The position numbers and the translations under genes are program-made. Below, piece after piece: positions 25,769 to 34,684 of a DNA stretch of 64,000 nt; the first letter of the stretch is position 1; the number at the start of each line of letters is the position of its first letter. The notes beneath the pieces were generated by a model. The model had not been told where the DNA came from, did not search any database, and saw only the letters and a program-made list of their open reading frames with translations. The stretch is from JAPLDB01 sp038230515 (GTDB taxonomy: Bacteria > Bacteroidota > Bacteroidia > AKYH767-A > 2013-40CM-41-45): positions 1 through 64,000 of the forward strand of contig JBBRND010000009.1 of the NCBI GenBank assembly GCA_038230515.1. The letters are read 5' to 3'.

Positions 25769-26329
25769 ATGGCAATCAAATTTTTAAAGGGCATGAATGA
25801 TGAAGAGTTGGCAGGCGCAATGAGAAGCGGCTACCGGGAGGCGCTTGGCATTCTGTATGATAAATATGCAGCAGTACTGTTTGGATTTATTTGCCGCATA
25901 GTTGAGAGTGAAGATGCGGCAGAACGCGCTTTGCAATTGGTTTTTGTAAAGGCTTGGAGTGATATAAAAAAGTTTGATGCACAACAGGCGGGTATGTTGA
26001 AATGGCTGACGGGTATAGCGAGAATCATTGCGTTACAGGAATTGAAAACCATTGAAACAAAAAAGAATCGGGCAATCCAAACAGAAGAAAACTTCGTAGT
26101 TAATAAAGGTTATGGAAGTGTGAAGCCAAAACCTTCTGATGCCTTGTTTGGAAATGACGAAGAAAAAGAAAAAGCGGTGCTGGAGTTAATTTACTATAAA
26201 GGTGTTGGCGTGGCAGAGTTGGCAGCACAACTTGGAATGGAAGCAGCCGAAGTAAAATCAACATTGAGAATGGCGGTTCAAAATTTAAGAGGTCTAACCA
26301 AACATGAATATGATAGAGGAATTTATTAA
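25769..26329 (+). CDS. ECF-type RNA polymerase sigma factor
   Basis: 186 aa from the ATG at 25769. Region 2 at about 20-75 (ALGILYDKYAAVLFGFICRIV ... LVFVKAWSDIKKFD) and region 4 at about 125-180 (AVLELIYYKGVGVAELAAQL, then LRMAVQNLRGL). It reads directly into the cupin gene, whose start lies 26 bases inside its end. This layout, an extracytoplasmic-function sigma factor overlapping a cupin-type anti-sigma factor, is the ChrR-like regulatory pattern. The upstream 16 codons of the open frame are not sigma-like. Confidence 0.88.
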   Translation: MAIKFLKGMNDEELAGAMRSGYREALGILYDKYAAVLFGFICRIVESEDAAERALQLVFVKAWSDIKKFDAQQAGMLKWLTGIARIIALQELKTIETKKNRAIQTEENFVVNKGYGSVKPKPSDALFGNDEEKEKAVLELIYYKGVGVAELAAQLGMEAAEVKSTLRMAVQNLRGLTKHEYDRGIY

Positions 26330-26915
26330 TTCCGGAATACTGGAATTGTATGTAATGGGCACTGCTACCGCGGAAGAAAGTGCAGAAGTACAGCGCATGG
26401 CTTCACTGAATTCTATTGTGCGAAGCGAGCTTGAAAGCATTACCCATGCAATGGATGAGTATGCAAAAGCACATGCTGTGGAACCAGATATTACAGTGAA
26501 ACCTTTTTTGATGGCAATGATTGATTACACGGAACGGCTGAAGAATGGAGAATTGCCAACTGTCCCTCCCATGCTAAATGAAGATGTGGGCATAGAAGAT
26601 TTTACTCCGTGGCTTACACGCAAAGACATGGTTCTGGCTGAAAACTTTGACGGCATTTATTTAAAAATAATCGGTAATATTCCTGAAGTAACAACAGCCA
26701 TTGTGTGGCTCGGAGAAATGGCTCCGCAGGAAGTACATCATGATGAGTACGAAAAATTCCTCATTGTGGAAGGAACATGTGAGATAATTATTGAGGAGAA
26801 AATTAAGATGATGAAACCGGGAGATTATTTTTCAATCCCTCTTCATAAAAGGCACTCAATAAAGGTTACCTCTGATATTCCCTGCAAAATTATTCTTCAA
26901 CGGATGGCTGCCTGA
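26304..26915 (+). CDS. Cupin-domain anti-sigma factor (ChrR-like)
   Basis: 203 aa. The N-terminal ~80 residues resemble anti-sigma helices (EEFINSGILELYVMGTATAEE, with a Val-Gln-Arg stretch), and residues about 120-200 form a cupin barrel with motif 1 around EVHHDEYEKFLIVEG and motif 2 around PGDYFSIPLHKRHS. Zinc-binding anti-sigma motifs (HxxxCxxC) are absent, so sensing may work through the cupin alone. Because it overlaps the sigma gene by 26 bases the two are probably translated together. Predicted role: sequester the sigma factor until a ligand or oxidant alters the cupin. Confidence 0.8.
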   Translation: MNMIEEFINSGILELYVMGTATAEESAEVQRMASLNSIVRSELESITHAMDEYAKAHAVEPDITVKPFLMAMIDYTERLKNGELPTVPPMLNEDVGIEDFTPWLTRKDMVLAENFDGIYLKIIGNIPEVTTAIVWLGEMAPQEVHHDEYEKFLIVEGTCEIIIEEKIKMMKPGDYFSIPLHKRHSIKVTSDIPCKIILQRMAA

Positions 26916-27055
26916 GGCACTTCGAAAATTTTCCTAAATTCTTCCATTGCTTTTTTATTCCTGTGTGAAATAGCTTGCAATATGCGTGAGCAGTCAAAAG
27001 CCTCCTCCTGAAATCGAAATTGTTTTGCATTAGTGAAGAAGTGCGTAACTGACAT
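26897..27055 (-). CDS. Possible small protein antisense to the cupin 3' end (52 aa)
   Basis: An ATG-to-TGA frame on the minus strand, overlapping the last 19 bases of the cupin gene. The product (starts MSVTHFFTNAKQF; contains NKKAMEEFRKIFEVPQ) has a natural-looking amphipathic helix but matches nothing I know. It may be spurious. The remainder of the 390-base gap 26916-27306 holds no other candidate. Confidence 0.3.
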   Translation of the reverse strand: MSVTHFFTNAKQFRFQEEAFDCSRILQAISHRNKKAMEEFRKIFEVPQAAIR

Positions 27056-27306
27056 GAGTTATGACCTCACAGAACTAAAAGTAAAAGCCGGCAGTACTGT
27101 AAAGGCTCCCTAGTTGAATTCATCTGCGCCTTTCCTGATCATTGTGTGAAAACGCGGAGAAATTTTTTGTGGAATGGAACTACAGCGTACAATCAAGATG
27201 AACTGAAGGTAGGCAGAAAAAATTATTCAAGAAGAACTTTTTTTTAAAAAAAATCATAACCCGTGTTTTGTGATACACATGATACGGAACATGAGGAATC
27301 GTACTT

Positions 27307-28230
27307 CTATTCAATCACCAATTTTTTTACGCAGCGCTTTGTGTTGCCAGTTATGGTAACAAAATAAATTCCCTTCGGCTGGTTGCTTAAATTTATTTTC
27401 TTGCCGTTTACTGAAACAGCAGCAATATTCTCTTGCAGTATTATTTGCCCCAAAGCATTTTCAATTTTCAACGTATTGAAATCAGTAAGTGATGTATGGC
27501 ACCGGATAAAAGATTGACCGGAAGATGGATTTGGATAAAGATCGAGCAGCGAGTTGTCTGTAATTTCATTTACCGATTCCATTTCATAAGTTACTTTCAG
27601 TTTCGGGTGTAAGGTGGAATCAATGTGGTCGCTGGAAGCGAAAATCATTCCGCGGAAATATGCTTCGGTATCGAGCTTAATCATGAAACCAAAGTTGGTG
27701 GCAGGATTGGCAATCATGCCCGCTATCATGGGGGTTACATCAATATCAAGGTAGTCCTCGTGAATGGAACTGCTTTGCACCAGGTTTATTTCGTTTACAG
27801 CAGTGGTAGCGGGTTGGTTGTTCCAGGTTACTGTAAATTCATCCCATGCAGAAGTGATTTGCTGTAGCACAGAAGCATTGGAACCCGTAAGTGACGAATG
27901 TTCTCCATTACATTCAGGGGAGGTGGGATTGTTGTAGAGTGAGAGCCGTGCATCAGTAACGATTGCAACAGCAGGAATAGCAGTCAGGTCGAACTGAAGC
28001 AAACTTCTAATCAGACCAGGATCAGAATTCCATGTCCATGCAACAGATTCAAAACTCTGAAATCCTCCAAGATTGGCATTGGCAAGCGTTGCATCAGAGT
28101 TGCGCATCTGTATAAGTGCGTCTTTTCCTATAGCAGAATCGGGTTGAAGAGTAATGACTACTTGCGCTTCGCTGATTTGACGGAGTAAAACATTAAACGC
28201 AATAAAAGAGATGAGGTAAATTTTTTTCAT
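27307..28230 (-). CDS. T9SS cargo protein with DNRLRE-type domain
   Basis: 307 aa. Signal peptide (IAFNVLLRQISEAQ), then a beta-sandwich domain at about 25-215 with the DNRLRE hallmarks (KDALIQMRNSDATLANANLG, SLLQFDLTAIPAVAIVTDAR, WDEFTVTWNNQP, LDIDVTPMI), and a type-A T9SS sorting domain at about 230-307 (LYPNPSSGQSFIRCH ... QPKGIYFVTITG). Such proteins are usually found on the cell surface, where the domain may bind polysaccharide or other proteins. Monocistronic; neighbours are divergent. Confidence 0.85.
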   Translation of the reverse strand: MKKIYLISFIAFNVLLRQISEAQVVITLQPDSAIGKDALIQMRNSDATLANANLGGFQSFESVAWTWNSDPGLIRSLLQFDLTAIPAVAIVTDARLSLYNNPTSPECNGEHSSLTGSNASVLQQITSAWDEFTVTWNNQPATTAVNEINLVQSSSIHEDYLDIDVTPMIAGMIANPATNFGFMIKLDTEAYFRGMIFASSDHIDSTLHPKLKVTYEMESVNEITDNSLLDLYPNPSSGQSFIRCHTSLTDFNTLKIENALGQIILQENIAAVSVNGKKINLSNQPKGIYFVTITGNTKRCVKKLVIE

Positions 28231-28278
28231 ATATTTTTTTTTACAAATATATGTGATTCATTGAATCAATAAAACAGG

Positions 28279-28461
28279 ATGAAAATCATTCATCTTCCTT
28301 CCAATAATTTCGAAATAAAAGGAGAAAAAGGCGAACAATCCAAAAAGGTGGTTTTTCATCATCTACAGATTTTAAACAAACACTTGCCGAAACTGACCTC
28401 CAATCAAAGAATGGTTTTTTCTTTGAAAAATAAAAAAACTATTCGTGTAAGAATCTGTTAA
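28279..28461 (+). CDS. Possible small basic protein (60 aa)
   Basis: 60 aa, very basic (KGEKGEQSKKVVFHH; ends SLKNKKTIRVRIC), ATG start, 48 bases beyond the divergent T9SS gene. Nothing is recognised and translation is uncertain. Confidence 0.3.
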   Translation: MKIIHLPSNNFEIKGEKGEQSKKVVFHHLQILNKHLPKLTSNQRMVFSLKNKKTIRVRIC

Positions 28462-28532
28462 TGTTTCTCATTTCGCATAGCAGTACGAGGGTATATTGTC
28501 TTCAGAAGATTGTTAATGCATAAAAAAATAAA

Positions 28533-29693
28533 ATGAAAAAAAATCTCGATACACTTTCCAGGACATCAGCACAAGTTATTGCTTTTGCTTTATTTCTTTT
28601 TACTGCATTCTCTGTAAATGCACAATCCGCAGTTCCAAGACCTGATCATGTGGTCATTCTTGTCATGGAGAATCACGGGTATGAAGACATTATAGGAAAT
28701 GCTGCAGCACCTTATATTAACACACTTGCAAATGAAAATGCATCGCTCACTCAATCCTATGCTCTTTCTCATCCCAGCCAGCCGAATTATTTGATGTTAT
28801 TCAGCGGATCGAATCAGGGAGTTACTGATGATAATGTACCTGCCGGTATTCCATGGAGCGTTCCCAATCTCGGCTCGGCACTTATTCAACAAGGATTCAC
28901 ATTTAAAGCTTATTCTGATGGATTACCTTCCGTTGGTTTTACAGGAACTACATCAGGAGCATACAGAAAAAAACACGCTCCATGGACGAACTGGCAAGGA
29001 ACAGGTACAAACCACATCCCTTCTTCAAAGCATCGTCCGTTCACTGATTTTCCGACTAACTTTAGTTCGTTACCCGATGTAAGTTTTGTAATTCCTGATC
29101 AGAATAATGACATGCATGACGGCACCATTCAACAGGGCGATGCATGGATTCAGACAAATTTGGGTGCATACATAACATGGGCTAAAACGAACAACAGTTT
29201 ATTCATACTAACTTTTGATGAGGATGATGGGGACAACCTAAATCACATCACTACAATATTTGCAGGTGAAATGGTTCAGTCTGGTACTTACAGTATAGCA
29301 CACAATCATTACGACATGCTTCGTACTTTAGAAGATATGTATGGACTTACTTATGCAGGCAATAGCACAACAGCAACTGCAATCACCGAGGTGTGGATTC
29401 CTGACAATGCAAATGTAATTAAGGAGGTTTCACAAAGTTTTTCATTGACCATAAGTCCGAATCCCTTATCAGAGCTAGCACAAATAAAAATAAAAGGGAT
29501 CAGTGATCTAAGTGGTTATACACTTTTGATTTTTGACATCCTCGGCAACGAAGTAAAAAATCTGACTGAGGAAATGAAACTTCAAAACGGATCGTTGCTT
29601 TTCAATCGGGAAGGAATGCAGAACGGAATTTATTTCTACCGGCTTACTAGTTTAAAACAGGAAGTTTACTCCGGAAAAATTATAGTGAAATAG
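28533..29693 (+). CDS. T9SS-exported phosphoesterase (PF04185 type)
   Basis: 386 aa. Signal peptide, then a phosphoesterase domain of the bacterial phospholipase C / acid phosphatase class. The N-terminal signature HVVILVMENHGYEDII has the metal-ligand Glu/Asn and is followed by SHPSQPNYLMLFSGS; a second metal site is suggested by FDEDDGDNLNHITTIFAG. The C-terminal T9SS sorting domain lies at about 305-386 (ISPNPLSELAQIKIKG, LIFDILGNEVKNL, QNGIYFYRLTS). Predicted to be an exported hydrolase that releases phosphate from esters; substrate unknown. Confidence 0.88.
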   Translation: MKKNLDTLSRTSAQVIAFALFLFTAFSVNAQSAVPRPDHVVILVMENHGYEDIIGNAAAPYINTLANENASLTQSYALSHPSQPNYLMLFSGSNQGVTDDNVPAGIPWSVPNLGSALIQQGFTFKAYSDGLPSVGFTGTTSGAYRKKHAPWTNWQGTGTNHIPSSKHRPFTDFPTNFSSLPDVSFVIPDQNNDMHDGTIQQGDAWIQTNLGAYITWAKTNNSLFILTFDEDDGDNLNHITTIFAGEMVQSGTYSIAHNHYDMLRTLEDMYGLTYAGNSTTATAITEVWIPDNANVIKEVSQSFSLTISPNPLSELAQIKIKGISDLSGYTLLIFDILGNEVKNLTEEMKLQNGSLLFNREGMQNGIYFYRLTSLKQEVYSGKIIVK

Positions 29694-29714
29694 AAATACA
29701 AAAACGCTTTGCTG

Positions 29715-31121
29715 CTATTCCGTTTGCTTTTGTTCATTCAGTAACGACCTGAATTCACTAAGAACCTCATCAGATGGGGAGCGGAGAGAGATGAAAACTA
29801 CAGATCCTTTCACCGTGGGAAATGCACAAAGGGAAAGGTGAGCAGCAAAAACAATTCCTGCCTTTGTCCGGCATTTTGACTTCAACTCTACCGAATAATC
29901 ATTCGAATTATTTTCCTGCAATGTGGTAAGAAGTTTTTTAATCCTTGCGCGGATTCCGGGAAAAATCTTTTGAGCAGGCATTCCATTGATTTCTTTAGGC
30001 GTGTATCCGAAAAGTTCTTCGCTGTTTGGATTAGCCGCCTGGATGCTTCCTGCTTCATTAAGCATAATCACCACATCCCTTGATGATTTCAGCGCCCCGG
30101 AAAACTTTTGCTCCATTGATCTTAGCGAAGTGATATCACTGATAAGAAAAATAAATCCGGCCAATTCACCTGCATGATTCGCAACAGCGGATGCAGTCAT
30201 GAGTGTATATACTTGCCCATTATTTTTTCCTGAAAAAATTACTTCGCCTTTCCAATATCCATGCATTAAAATTTCATTGGTGATAAGCAGCCGGTTCTCA
30301 TTGTGAAAATTTGATTTCAGAACAACGGCACATGATTTACCAAGTGTTTCTTCCAGAGAGTATCCGAACATTTTCTTTGCACCTTCATTCCAGAGAGTAA
30401 CGGAGAAATTAATATCCGTATAAATAACTGCATCATGCGCCTGGTCTGCAATGCCGCTTAGATAGTCAACTTGTTTCTCGTAAATATTTTTCCTTCTAAA
30501 TGCACGCAACAGAAGCAAGCAGGATAACGCAAGAATAATAATCACAAATCCACCGGTGATGAAAAACAGTTTCACTGTATTTTTTGCCATCAGTTTTTTA
30601 TCAGTATTTGATTTAGCAAGCCGGCTATAACATCCTGTTTCAATGCTGCTAACAATAACGCGGATACTATCCATCATTTCGTTACCCCTACCGGTAAGCA
30701 CCATATTGACCGCTGAATCCATGCCGTCAATCCTTCGAAGACGCACCTGTTCACCAGATTGCACGGCTTTTTCGCTTATAAGAAAGTAAAGCGAACGGAT
30801 AACTTCCGGCTGAATATTAAACCTAAATGTTTTTTTCAGATTAGTCAGGTTGGCTGAGATGCGTGCGTTGGCCGAATTGTAAGGTTTCAGAAATTCATCA
30901 TTACCTGTTATCACAAAACCGCGTGCTCCGGTTTCCATGTCGCGAATGTCGTTGAACACAGCTTCAGTTGCTTCCTGCAAAGCAAGAGAAGAACCGAATT
31001 CATGACTATTTTGATAGGTCGAGTTAAGGTTGGAATAGGTTGTCCATAAAAAATAACACAGACAGCACAGTGCAATAAAATATCCGGGAATAATTATTTT
31101 GTTTAAAGAAAAATTTTTCAT
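29715..31121 (-). CDS. CHASE3-PAS-PAS sensor without an output domain
   Basis: 468 aa. Two membrane helices (about 8-26 and 188-208) flank a periplasmic CHASE3 domain (about 40-175; EAVFNDIRDMETGARGFVITG). Two PAS domains follow: PAS1 at about 220-340 (HDAVIYTDINFSVTLWNEGA, then the PAC stretch) and PAS2 at about 345-465 (RDVVIMLNEAGSIQAANPNS). There is no HisKA/HATPase, GGDEF/EAL or other output domain, and the protein ends 465 residues in with no frameshift visible. It may act by partner interaction, or the output could have been lost. Confidence 0.9.
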   Translation of the reverse strand: MKNFSLNKIIIPGYFIALCCLCYFLWTTYSNLNSTYQNSHEFGSSLALQEATEAVFNDIRDMETGARGFVITGNDEFLKPYNSANARISANLTNLKKTFRFNIQPEVIRSLYFLISEKAVQSGEQVRLRRIDGMDSAVNMVLTGRGNEMMDSIRVIVSSIETGCYSRLAKSNTDKKLMAKNTVKLFFITGGFVIIILALSCLLLLRAFRRKNIYEKQVDYLSGIADQAHDAVIYTDINFSVTLWNEGAKKMFGYSLEETLGKSCAVVLKSNFHNENRLLITNEILMHGYWKGEVIFSGKNNGQVYTLMTASAVANHAGELAGFIFLISDITSLRSMEQKFSGALKSSRDVVIMLNEAGSIQAANPNSEELFGYTPKEINGMPAQKIFPGIRARIKKLLTTLQENNSNDYSVELKSKCRTKAGIVFAAHLSLCAFPTVKGSVVFISLRSPSDEVLSEFRSLLNEQKQTE

Positions 31122-31384
31122 GAGACTATCCTTGCTGCATGCCCTTATCGGTTGAAAGCCCTGTCAATTCTGCAAAAGTAGGGCTTACGGCCATTTGGTC
31201 AAAAAAAATATTTAGCTCAATATAATATTAGCAGTTATTTTTCTTCTAAAGGCATCAGGTAAATCTTAAAAATGGAAAAAAGAATAGTTTGGGAAAATTG
31301 TAACCTGTTTTTTCTTTCTCTGAAAAACAAAGTTTTTTTCCACACGCTCGGTGTTCTCGGTACCTTCGTGCTAAAGAAGATAAC

Positions 31385-31876
31385 ATGAAAGAATCAAACT
31401 TCAACAGGATGATGAAACTTACTGACGAGGTGTTTGCCACCAGAAATGATCCTGATCAATTGCAGGTTAATGACAAAGTGATTGCAAAGCTGCAGCAAAT
31501 TCATCCTGCTACACTATCAGAATATAATGAAAGTGCAGGACCTGCTGCTTGGATTCTTGTTATTCCAACTACCACTGAACTTATGAATCTTTTTTTGAAT
31601 GGCAGTATTTCAGAACAGGAATTGTATGATCGTACTGATCCTGCTATGAAGTACGAAGCGCTTTATCTCTGCTCTGCGACTGTGCTTCCTGAATATAGAG
31701 GTAAAGGGCTTGCAAAACGGCTCTGCTATGAAGCAGTTGAAAGCATCCGAGTACTGTATCCACTCAAAACATTATTTGTGTGGGCATTTACTCATGAAGG
31801 CAACTTTCTTGCGGAAAGTGTTTCTCAGAAAACCGGATTGCAGTTGAAGAAAAAAACTGGTGAGGATAAAAAATGA
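31385..31876 (+). CDS. GNAT-family N-acetyltransferase
   Basis: 163 aa. The GNAT fold is recognisable, with acetyl-CoA-binding motif A as LPEYRGKGLAKRLCYEAV (R-G-x-G-x-A) near residues 100-118. The N-terminal half includes a conserved Trp-Ile-Leu-Val strand (AAWILVIPTTTELM). Acceptor unknown. The gene is isolated, convergent with the ECF42-type sigma cassette. Confidence 0.82.
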   Translation: MKESNFNRMMKLTDEVFATRNDPDQLQVNDKVIAKLQQIHPATLSEYNESAGPAAWILVIPTTTELMNLFLNGSISEQELYDRTDPAMKYEALYLCSATVLPEYRGKGLAKRLCYEAVESIRVLYPLKTLFVWAFTHEGNFLAESVSQKTGLQLKKKTGEDKK

Positions 31877-31946
31877 AATGAAAAAATTCAACTAGAGATT
31901 CGTTGTTTAAACTCCATTGAATTCTTATGCGCTCACTTAAGGTCTC

Positions 31947-33224
31947 TCAGTTCAGCAAAGACAGAATTTTATCCTTCAGCATTTTCTTTTCCGATTTTGA
32001 ATGAGTGAGTTCGATGGCTTTTTCAAAACTTGTTTTTGCTTTGGCTGAATTGTGCAGCCGCGAATAAATTTCTCCAAGCAAGCTGTGGTACAGGTAAAAT
32101 GATTCCAGCTTTTTTCTGTCAGAAATTGTCGTCAATGCTTTCAATGCTTCTTCTGCTCCCAGAACCTGCATTACAGCAACTGTTTTATTCAATTCCGAAA
32201 TTGGAGAAGGAGAAATTTTGCAAAGCCATTCATACAGTTCAAGAATCCGTTTCCAATTTGTTTTGTCAAAACTTTCGGCAATGCAATGTTCGTATGCAAT
32301 GGCTGCTTCGAGATGATAAGAGCTGAGTACATCTCCAAAAGCAGCTTTATTCATGTATTCATTTCCGAGGGCAATCAGCTCAACATTCCATTTGCTTCTG
32401 TCCTGGTAAGGGAGTAAAACAATTTCTCCTTCGGCAGTCAAACGGCTTTCACTTCTTGCTGAATGAAAACACATCAAAGCCATCAACGCATAAACTTCGG
32501 GCACTTGTGTGTGATGATTTTCAATAAGTAACCTGCAAAGCATCATTGCCTCTTCAATCAAATCATTCCGGATCAATTGCTCGGCATTTGTAGAGTTGTA
32601 TCCTTCATTGAACAAAAGATAAATTGAATTTAGCACAGCATCGGTTCTGTTTTTCAATTCATCTACGGATGGAATACCAAACTTAATCTTGTTCTCTCTG
32701 AAAAACTCCTTTGTGCGATACAATCTTTTTGAAACAGTTTCTTCTGATGTAAGAAATGATTTTGCAATTTCCGCTGTAGAAAATCCACAGAGCGTTTTTA
32801 GCACGAGCGTGATTTGGTTCTCCTGTGAAATTTCAGGATGACAGCAGGCGAACATCATTCGCAACATGTCATCTTTTATTAATTCTTCTTTCCAGATATT
32901 TTCCATTGTTGTTGCTAACGTGTATTCAGAGGTGAGCAGTTTTCTCTCTCCATCACTAAAATCATATTGAACGGAATGTTTGTTTCTGCGGATAACATCA
33001 ATCGCTTTGTTCTTCGCCACACGAAAAAGCCAGGCAGAAGGATTATCAGGAATGCCTTTCAACTTCCAAACGTTGATGGCATCAATAAAGGTTTGCTGAA
33101 CTACATCTTCGGCTGTCTCAAGGTTTTCAGGTCCGAATATTTTAGTCAAAACAGAAACCATCTTTCCCGCCTCGTGCCGGAAAAGATGGTCGGTCAATTT
33201 GTTTATGTTTTGATTGAATGACAT
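31947..33224 (-). CDS. ECF42-type RNA polymerase sigma factor (long C-terminal extension)
   Basis: 425 aa. Region 2 at about 15-85 (ETAEDVVQQTFIDAINVWKLKG ... WLFRVAKNKAIDVIRR), region 4 at about 110-180, with the rest a helical TPR-like extension (LLFNEGYNSTNAEQL, later LYEWLCKISPSPISELNKTVAV), exactly as in the ECF42 group described as partnering with DGPF/YCII proteins. A YCII protein is encoded upstream in the same cassette (35134). The start codon lies right after an intrinsic-terminator-like hairpin (33229-33268), so its transcription is either read-through or from an internal promoter. Confidence 0.92.
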   Translation of the reverse strand: MSFNQNINKLTDHLFRHEAGKMVSVLTKIFGPENLETAEDVVQQTFIDAINVWKLKGIPDNPSAWLFRVAKNKAIDVIRRNKHSVQYDFSDGERKLLTSEYTLATTMENIWKEELIKDDMLRMMFACCHPEISQENQITLVLKTLCGFSTAEIAKSFLTSEETVSKRLYRTKEFFRENKIKFGIPSVDELKNRTDAVLNSIYLLFNEGYNSTNAEQLIRNDLIEEAMMLCRLLIENHHTQVPEVYALMALMCFHSARSESRLTAEGEIVLLPYQDRSKWNVELIALGNEYMNKAAFGDVLSSYHLEAAIAYEHCIAESFDKTNWKRILELYEWLCKISPSPISELNKTVAVMQVLGAEEALKALTTISDRKKLESFYLYHSLLGEIYSRLHNSAKAKTSFEKAIELTHSKSEKKMLKDKILSLLN

Positions 33225-33228
33225 TTAT

Positions 33229-33268
33229 AAAAAAAGCACTTAGGAATGTTGAGATGATCCTAAGCGCC
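33229..33268 (-). terminator. Hairpin with T-run immediately before the ECF42 sigma gene
   Basis: On the minus strand GCGCTTAGGA pairs with TCCTAAGTGC (one G-T pair), followed by TTTTTTT, four bases before the sigma ATG at 33224. It has the form of an intrinsic terminator or attenuator. Confidence 0.7.
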
Positions 33269-33292
33269 TTTGTGGTAAAATATCTTAAGAAC

Positions 33293-33832
33293 TCATTTCT
33301 CTAAAACTTCTTTTAAAGCAGTAAGTCCGGTACTCATGTCGCCACCTAAAACTTTTTCCATATTCACAAGAGGTAGCATTAAGTTCATAGGGTAATCCAT
33401 TTTACCATTAAAACCCCATCGCACTTTTGTTTGAGTTGAATCAATAGCTTCTGTTATAAAATAACCATAATCTGTGGCGGTGAATGGTTTTTTGAACCGT
33501 AATTCAAAATCTATTCTGTTTCCATCATCTATTTTTTTTATCTCTTGTTCACCCGTTCCAACTTCCTTGTTCTGGCTATCCCAAGCTGAGATGAATCCTA
33601 CTGTTCCATCCGTACCCGTATATTTTCTTGGAGCAGCTAAATCTTTCCTGTTCCACACCGAATAATTGTCTTGATTTTTTATCATCTTAACGTAATCGAA
33701 AACAACAACTTTAGGTTTGTTGATTACAATTTCGCGTTCCACAGCATAATCTTTTTTCAAAAATATTGCTACGATTAATGCGAAGGCTACAATACCTAAA
33801 ATTACAAATAGGATTCTTTTTAAAATTTTCAT
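33293..33832 (-). CDS. SRPBCC (START-like) family protein, membrane-anchored
   Basis: 179 aa: an N-terminal membrane helix (ILFVILGIVAFALIVAIFL) and a Bet v1-like SRPBCC domain (EREIVINKPKVVVFDYVK ... YFITEAIDSTQTKVRWGFNG ... GLTALKEVLEK). The family binds hydrophobic ligands; members often accompany ECF42/DGPF sigma genes. It is 60 bases upstream of the sigma gene, separated by a terminator-like hairpin. Confidence 0.85.
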   Translation of the reverse strand: MKILKRILFVILGIVAFALIVAIFLKKDYAVEREIVINKPKVVVFDYVKMIKNQDNYSVWNRKDLAAPRKYTGTDGTVGFISAWDSQNKEVGTGEQEIKKIDDGNRIDFELRFKKPFTATDYGYFITEAIDSTQTKVRWGFNGKMDYPMNLMLPLVNMEKVLGGDMSTGLTALKEVLEK

Positions 33833-33864
33833 TTGATTCTGATTTTAGTTGTTTGATAAAATAA

Positions 33865-34272
33865 TTACTTCACTTTCATCTTATTGTTCTTTGCATCGTG
33901 CGTGATTTCAGCCAACCCAAGCGCTTCCATCAGTGGTGGAATGTAAACGCCAAACCGTCCGCGCAATCCCTTCTTCAAACCGTACCAACCACCAACCGGA
34001 TTTTTTGCTGAACGCCCCCATGCTTCAACCGTTCCTTCCTTCGCGGGTTTTTGTTCATCTGCTCCTCCAAGATCCATCCAGTCGCCATGCTTCTTCAACA
34101 TGGAATGTAAGTCGTTCAAACATTTTGCATCGTAAAGCAAAACTGTTTTTCCAACGGTGCATACAATTACTTCCTTTCCGTCTTTTACATCTTTATACAT
34201 TTCGTATTCTGATGTGCCGGGAGGTGTTTTTAATTTCCACGGATTTTCCTTCATACCTTTTTCTTTTGCCAT
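33865..34272 (-). CDS. Conserved hypothetical protein in ECF42 cassette (135 aa)
   Basis: 135 aa, soluble, rich in Lys/Gly. Segments such as NPWKLKTPPGTSEYEMYKD, GDWMDLGGADEQKPA and WYGLKKGLRGRFGVYIPPL look conserved and compact, and I have the impression of a widespread Bacteroidota protein of unknown function, but cannot name a domain. It lies between the SRPBCC gene and the four-helix membrane protein, all on the minus strand with short gaps, which supports a shared operon. Confidence 0.7.
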   Translation of the reverse strand: MAKEKGMKENPWKLKTPPGTSEYEMYKDVKDGKEVIVCTVGKTVLLYDAKCLNDLHSMLKKHGDWMDLGGADEQKPAKEGTVEAWGRSAKNPVGGWYGLKKGLRGRFGVYIPPLMEALGLAEITHDAKNNKMKVK

Positions 34273-34294
34273 GATTTTTATTTTTTAGAATTTA

Positions 34295-34678
34295 CTAAAT
34301 AGAAGATTTTATTTTCATTGCATAAATAATTGCACCGATACCAACGAAAAGATGAATAACAATTGCAGGTACTATCTTGCTGAATTCAAGAACTCCGTTT
34401 GATACAGACACAAGATCGGTGCATATACTTATTGCGTGAAGAACGATGTTTGTCATCAGAACAGTTTTCAAAGTAGCTGAATCGCCATGATTGCGAACCA
34501 TGAAATTAAGAAAGGCGACACCAAGCAACATGCCTCCTATTATTCCAAACATCATGTTTATTGCCGGAGATGTTTCGAGTCCGAAACTTTCAGCGGCTTT
34601 TGCAGGTGTAAACAACATCATGGCTCCTAACAGCGCGCCAATGATTGAGGTGATAAGAAAGAAAATTGAGCGTTTCAT
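34295..34678 (-). CDS. Four-helix membrane protein (127 aa)
   Basis: 127 aa with four predicted membrane helices (FFLITSIIGALLGAMMLFT; INMMFGIIGGMLLGVAFLNF; VLMTNIVLHAISICTDLVSV; IVPAIVIHLFVGIGAIIYAM). It resembles small uncharacterised integral proteins (DUF4345-like) common near sigma/DGPF cassettes. Function unknown. Gene spacing (22 bases to the downstream gene, 6 to the upstream one) suggests co-transcription. Confidence 0.7.
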   Translation of the reverse strand: MKRSIFFLITSIIGALLGAMMLFTPAKAAESFGLETSPAINMMFGIIGGMLLGVAFLNFMVRNHGDSATLKTVLMTNIVLHAISICTDLVSVSNGVLEFSKIVPAIVIHLFVGIGAIIYAMKIKSSI

Positions 34679-34684
34679 TATTGT

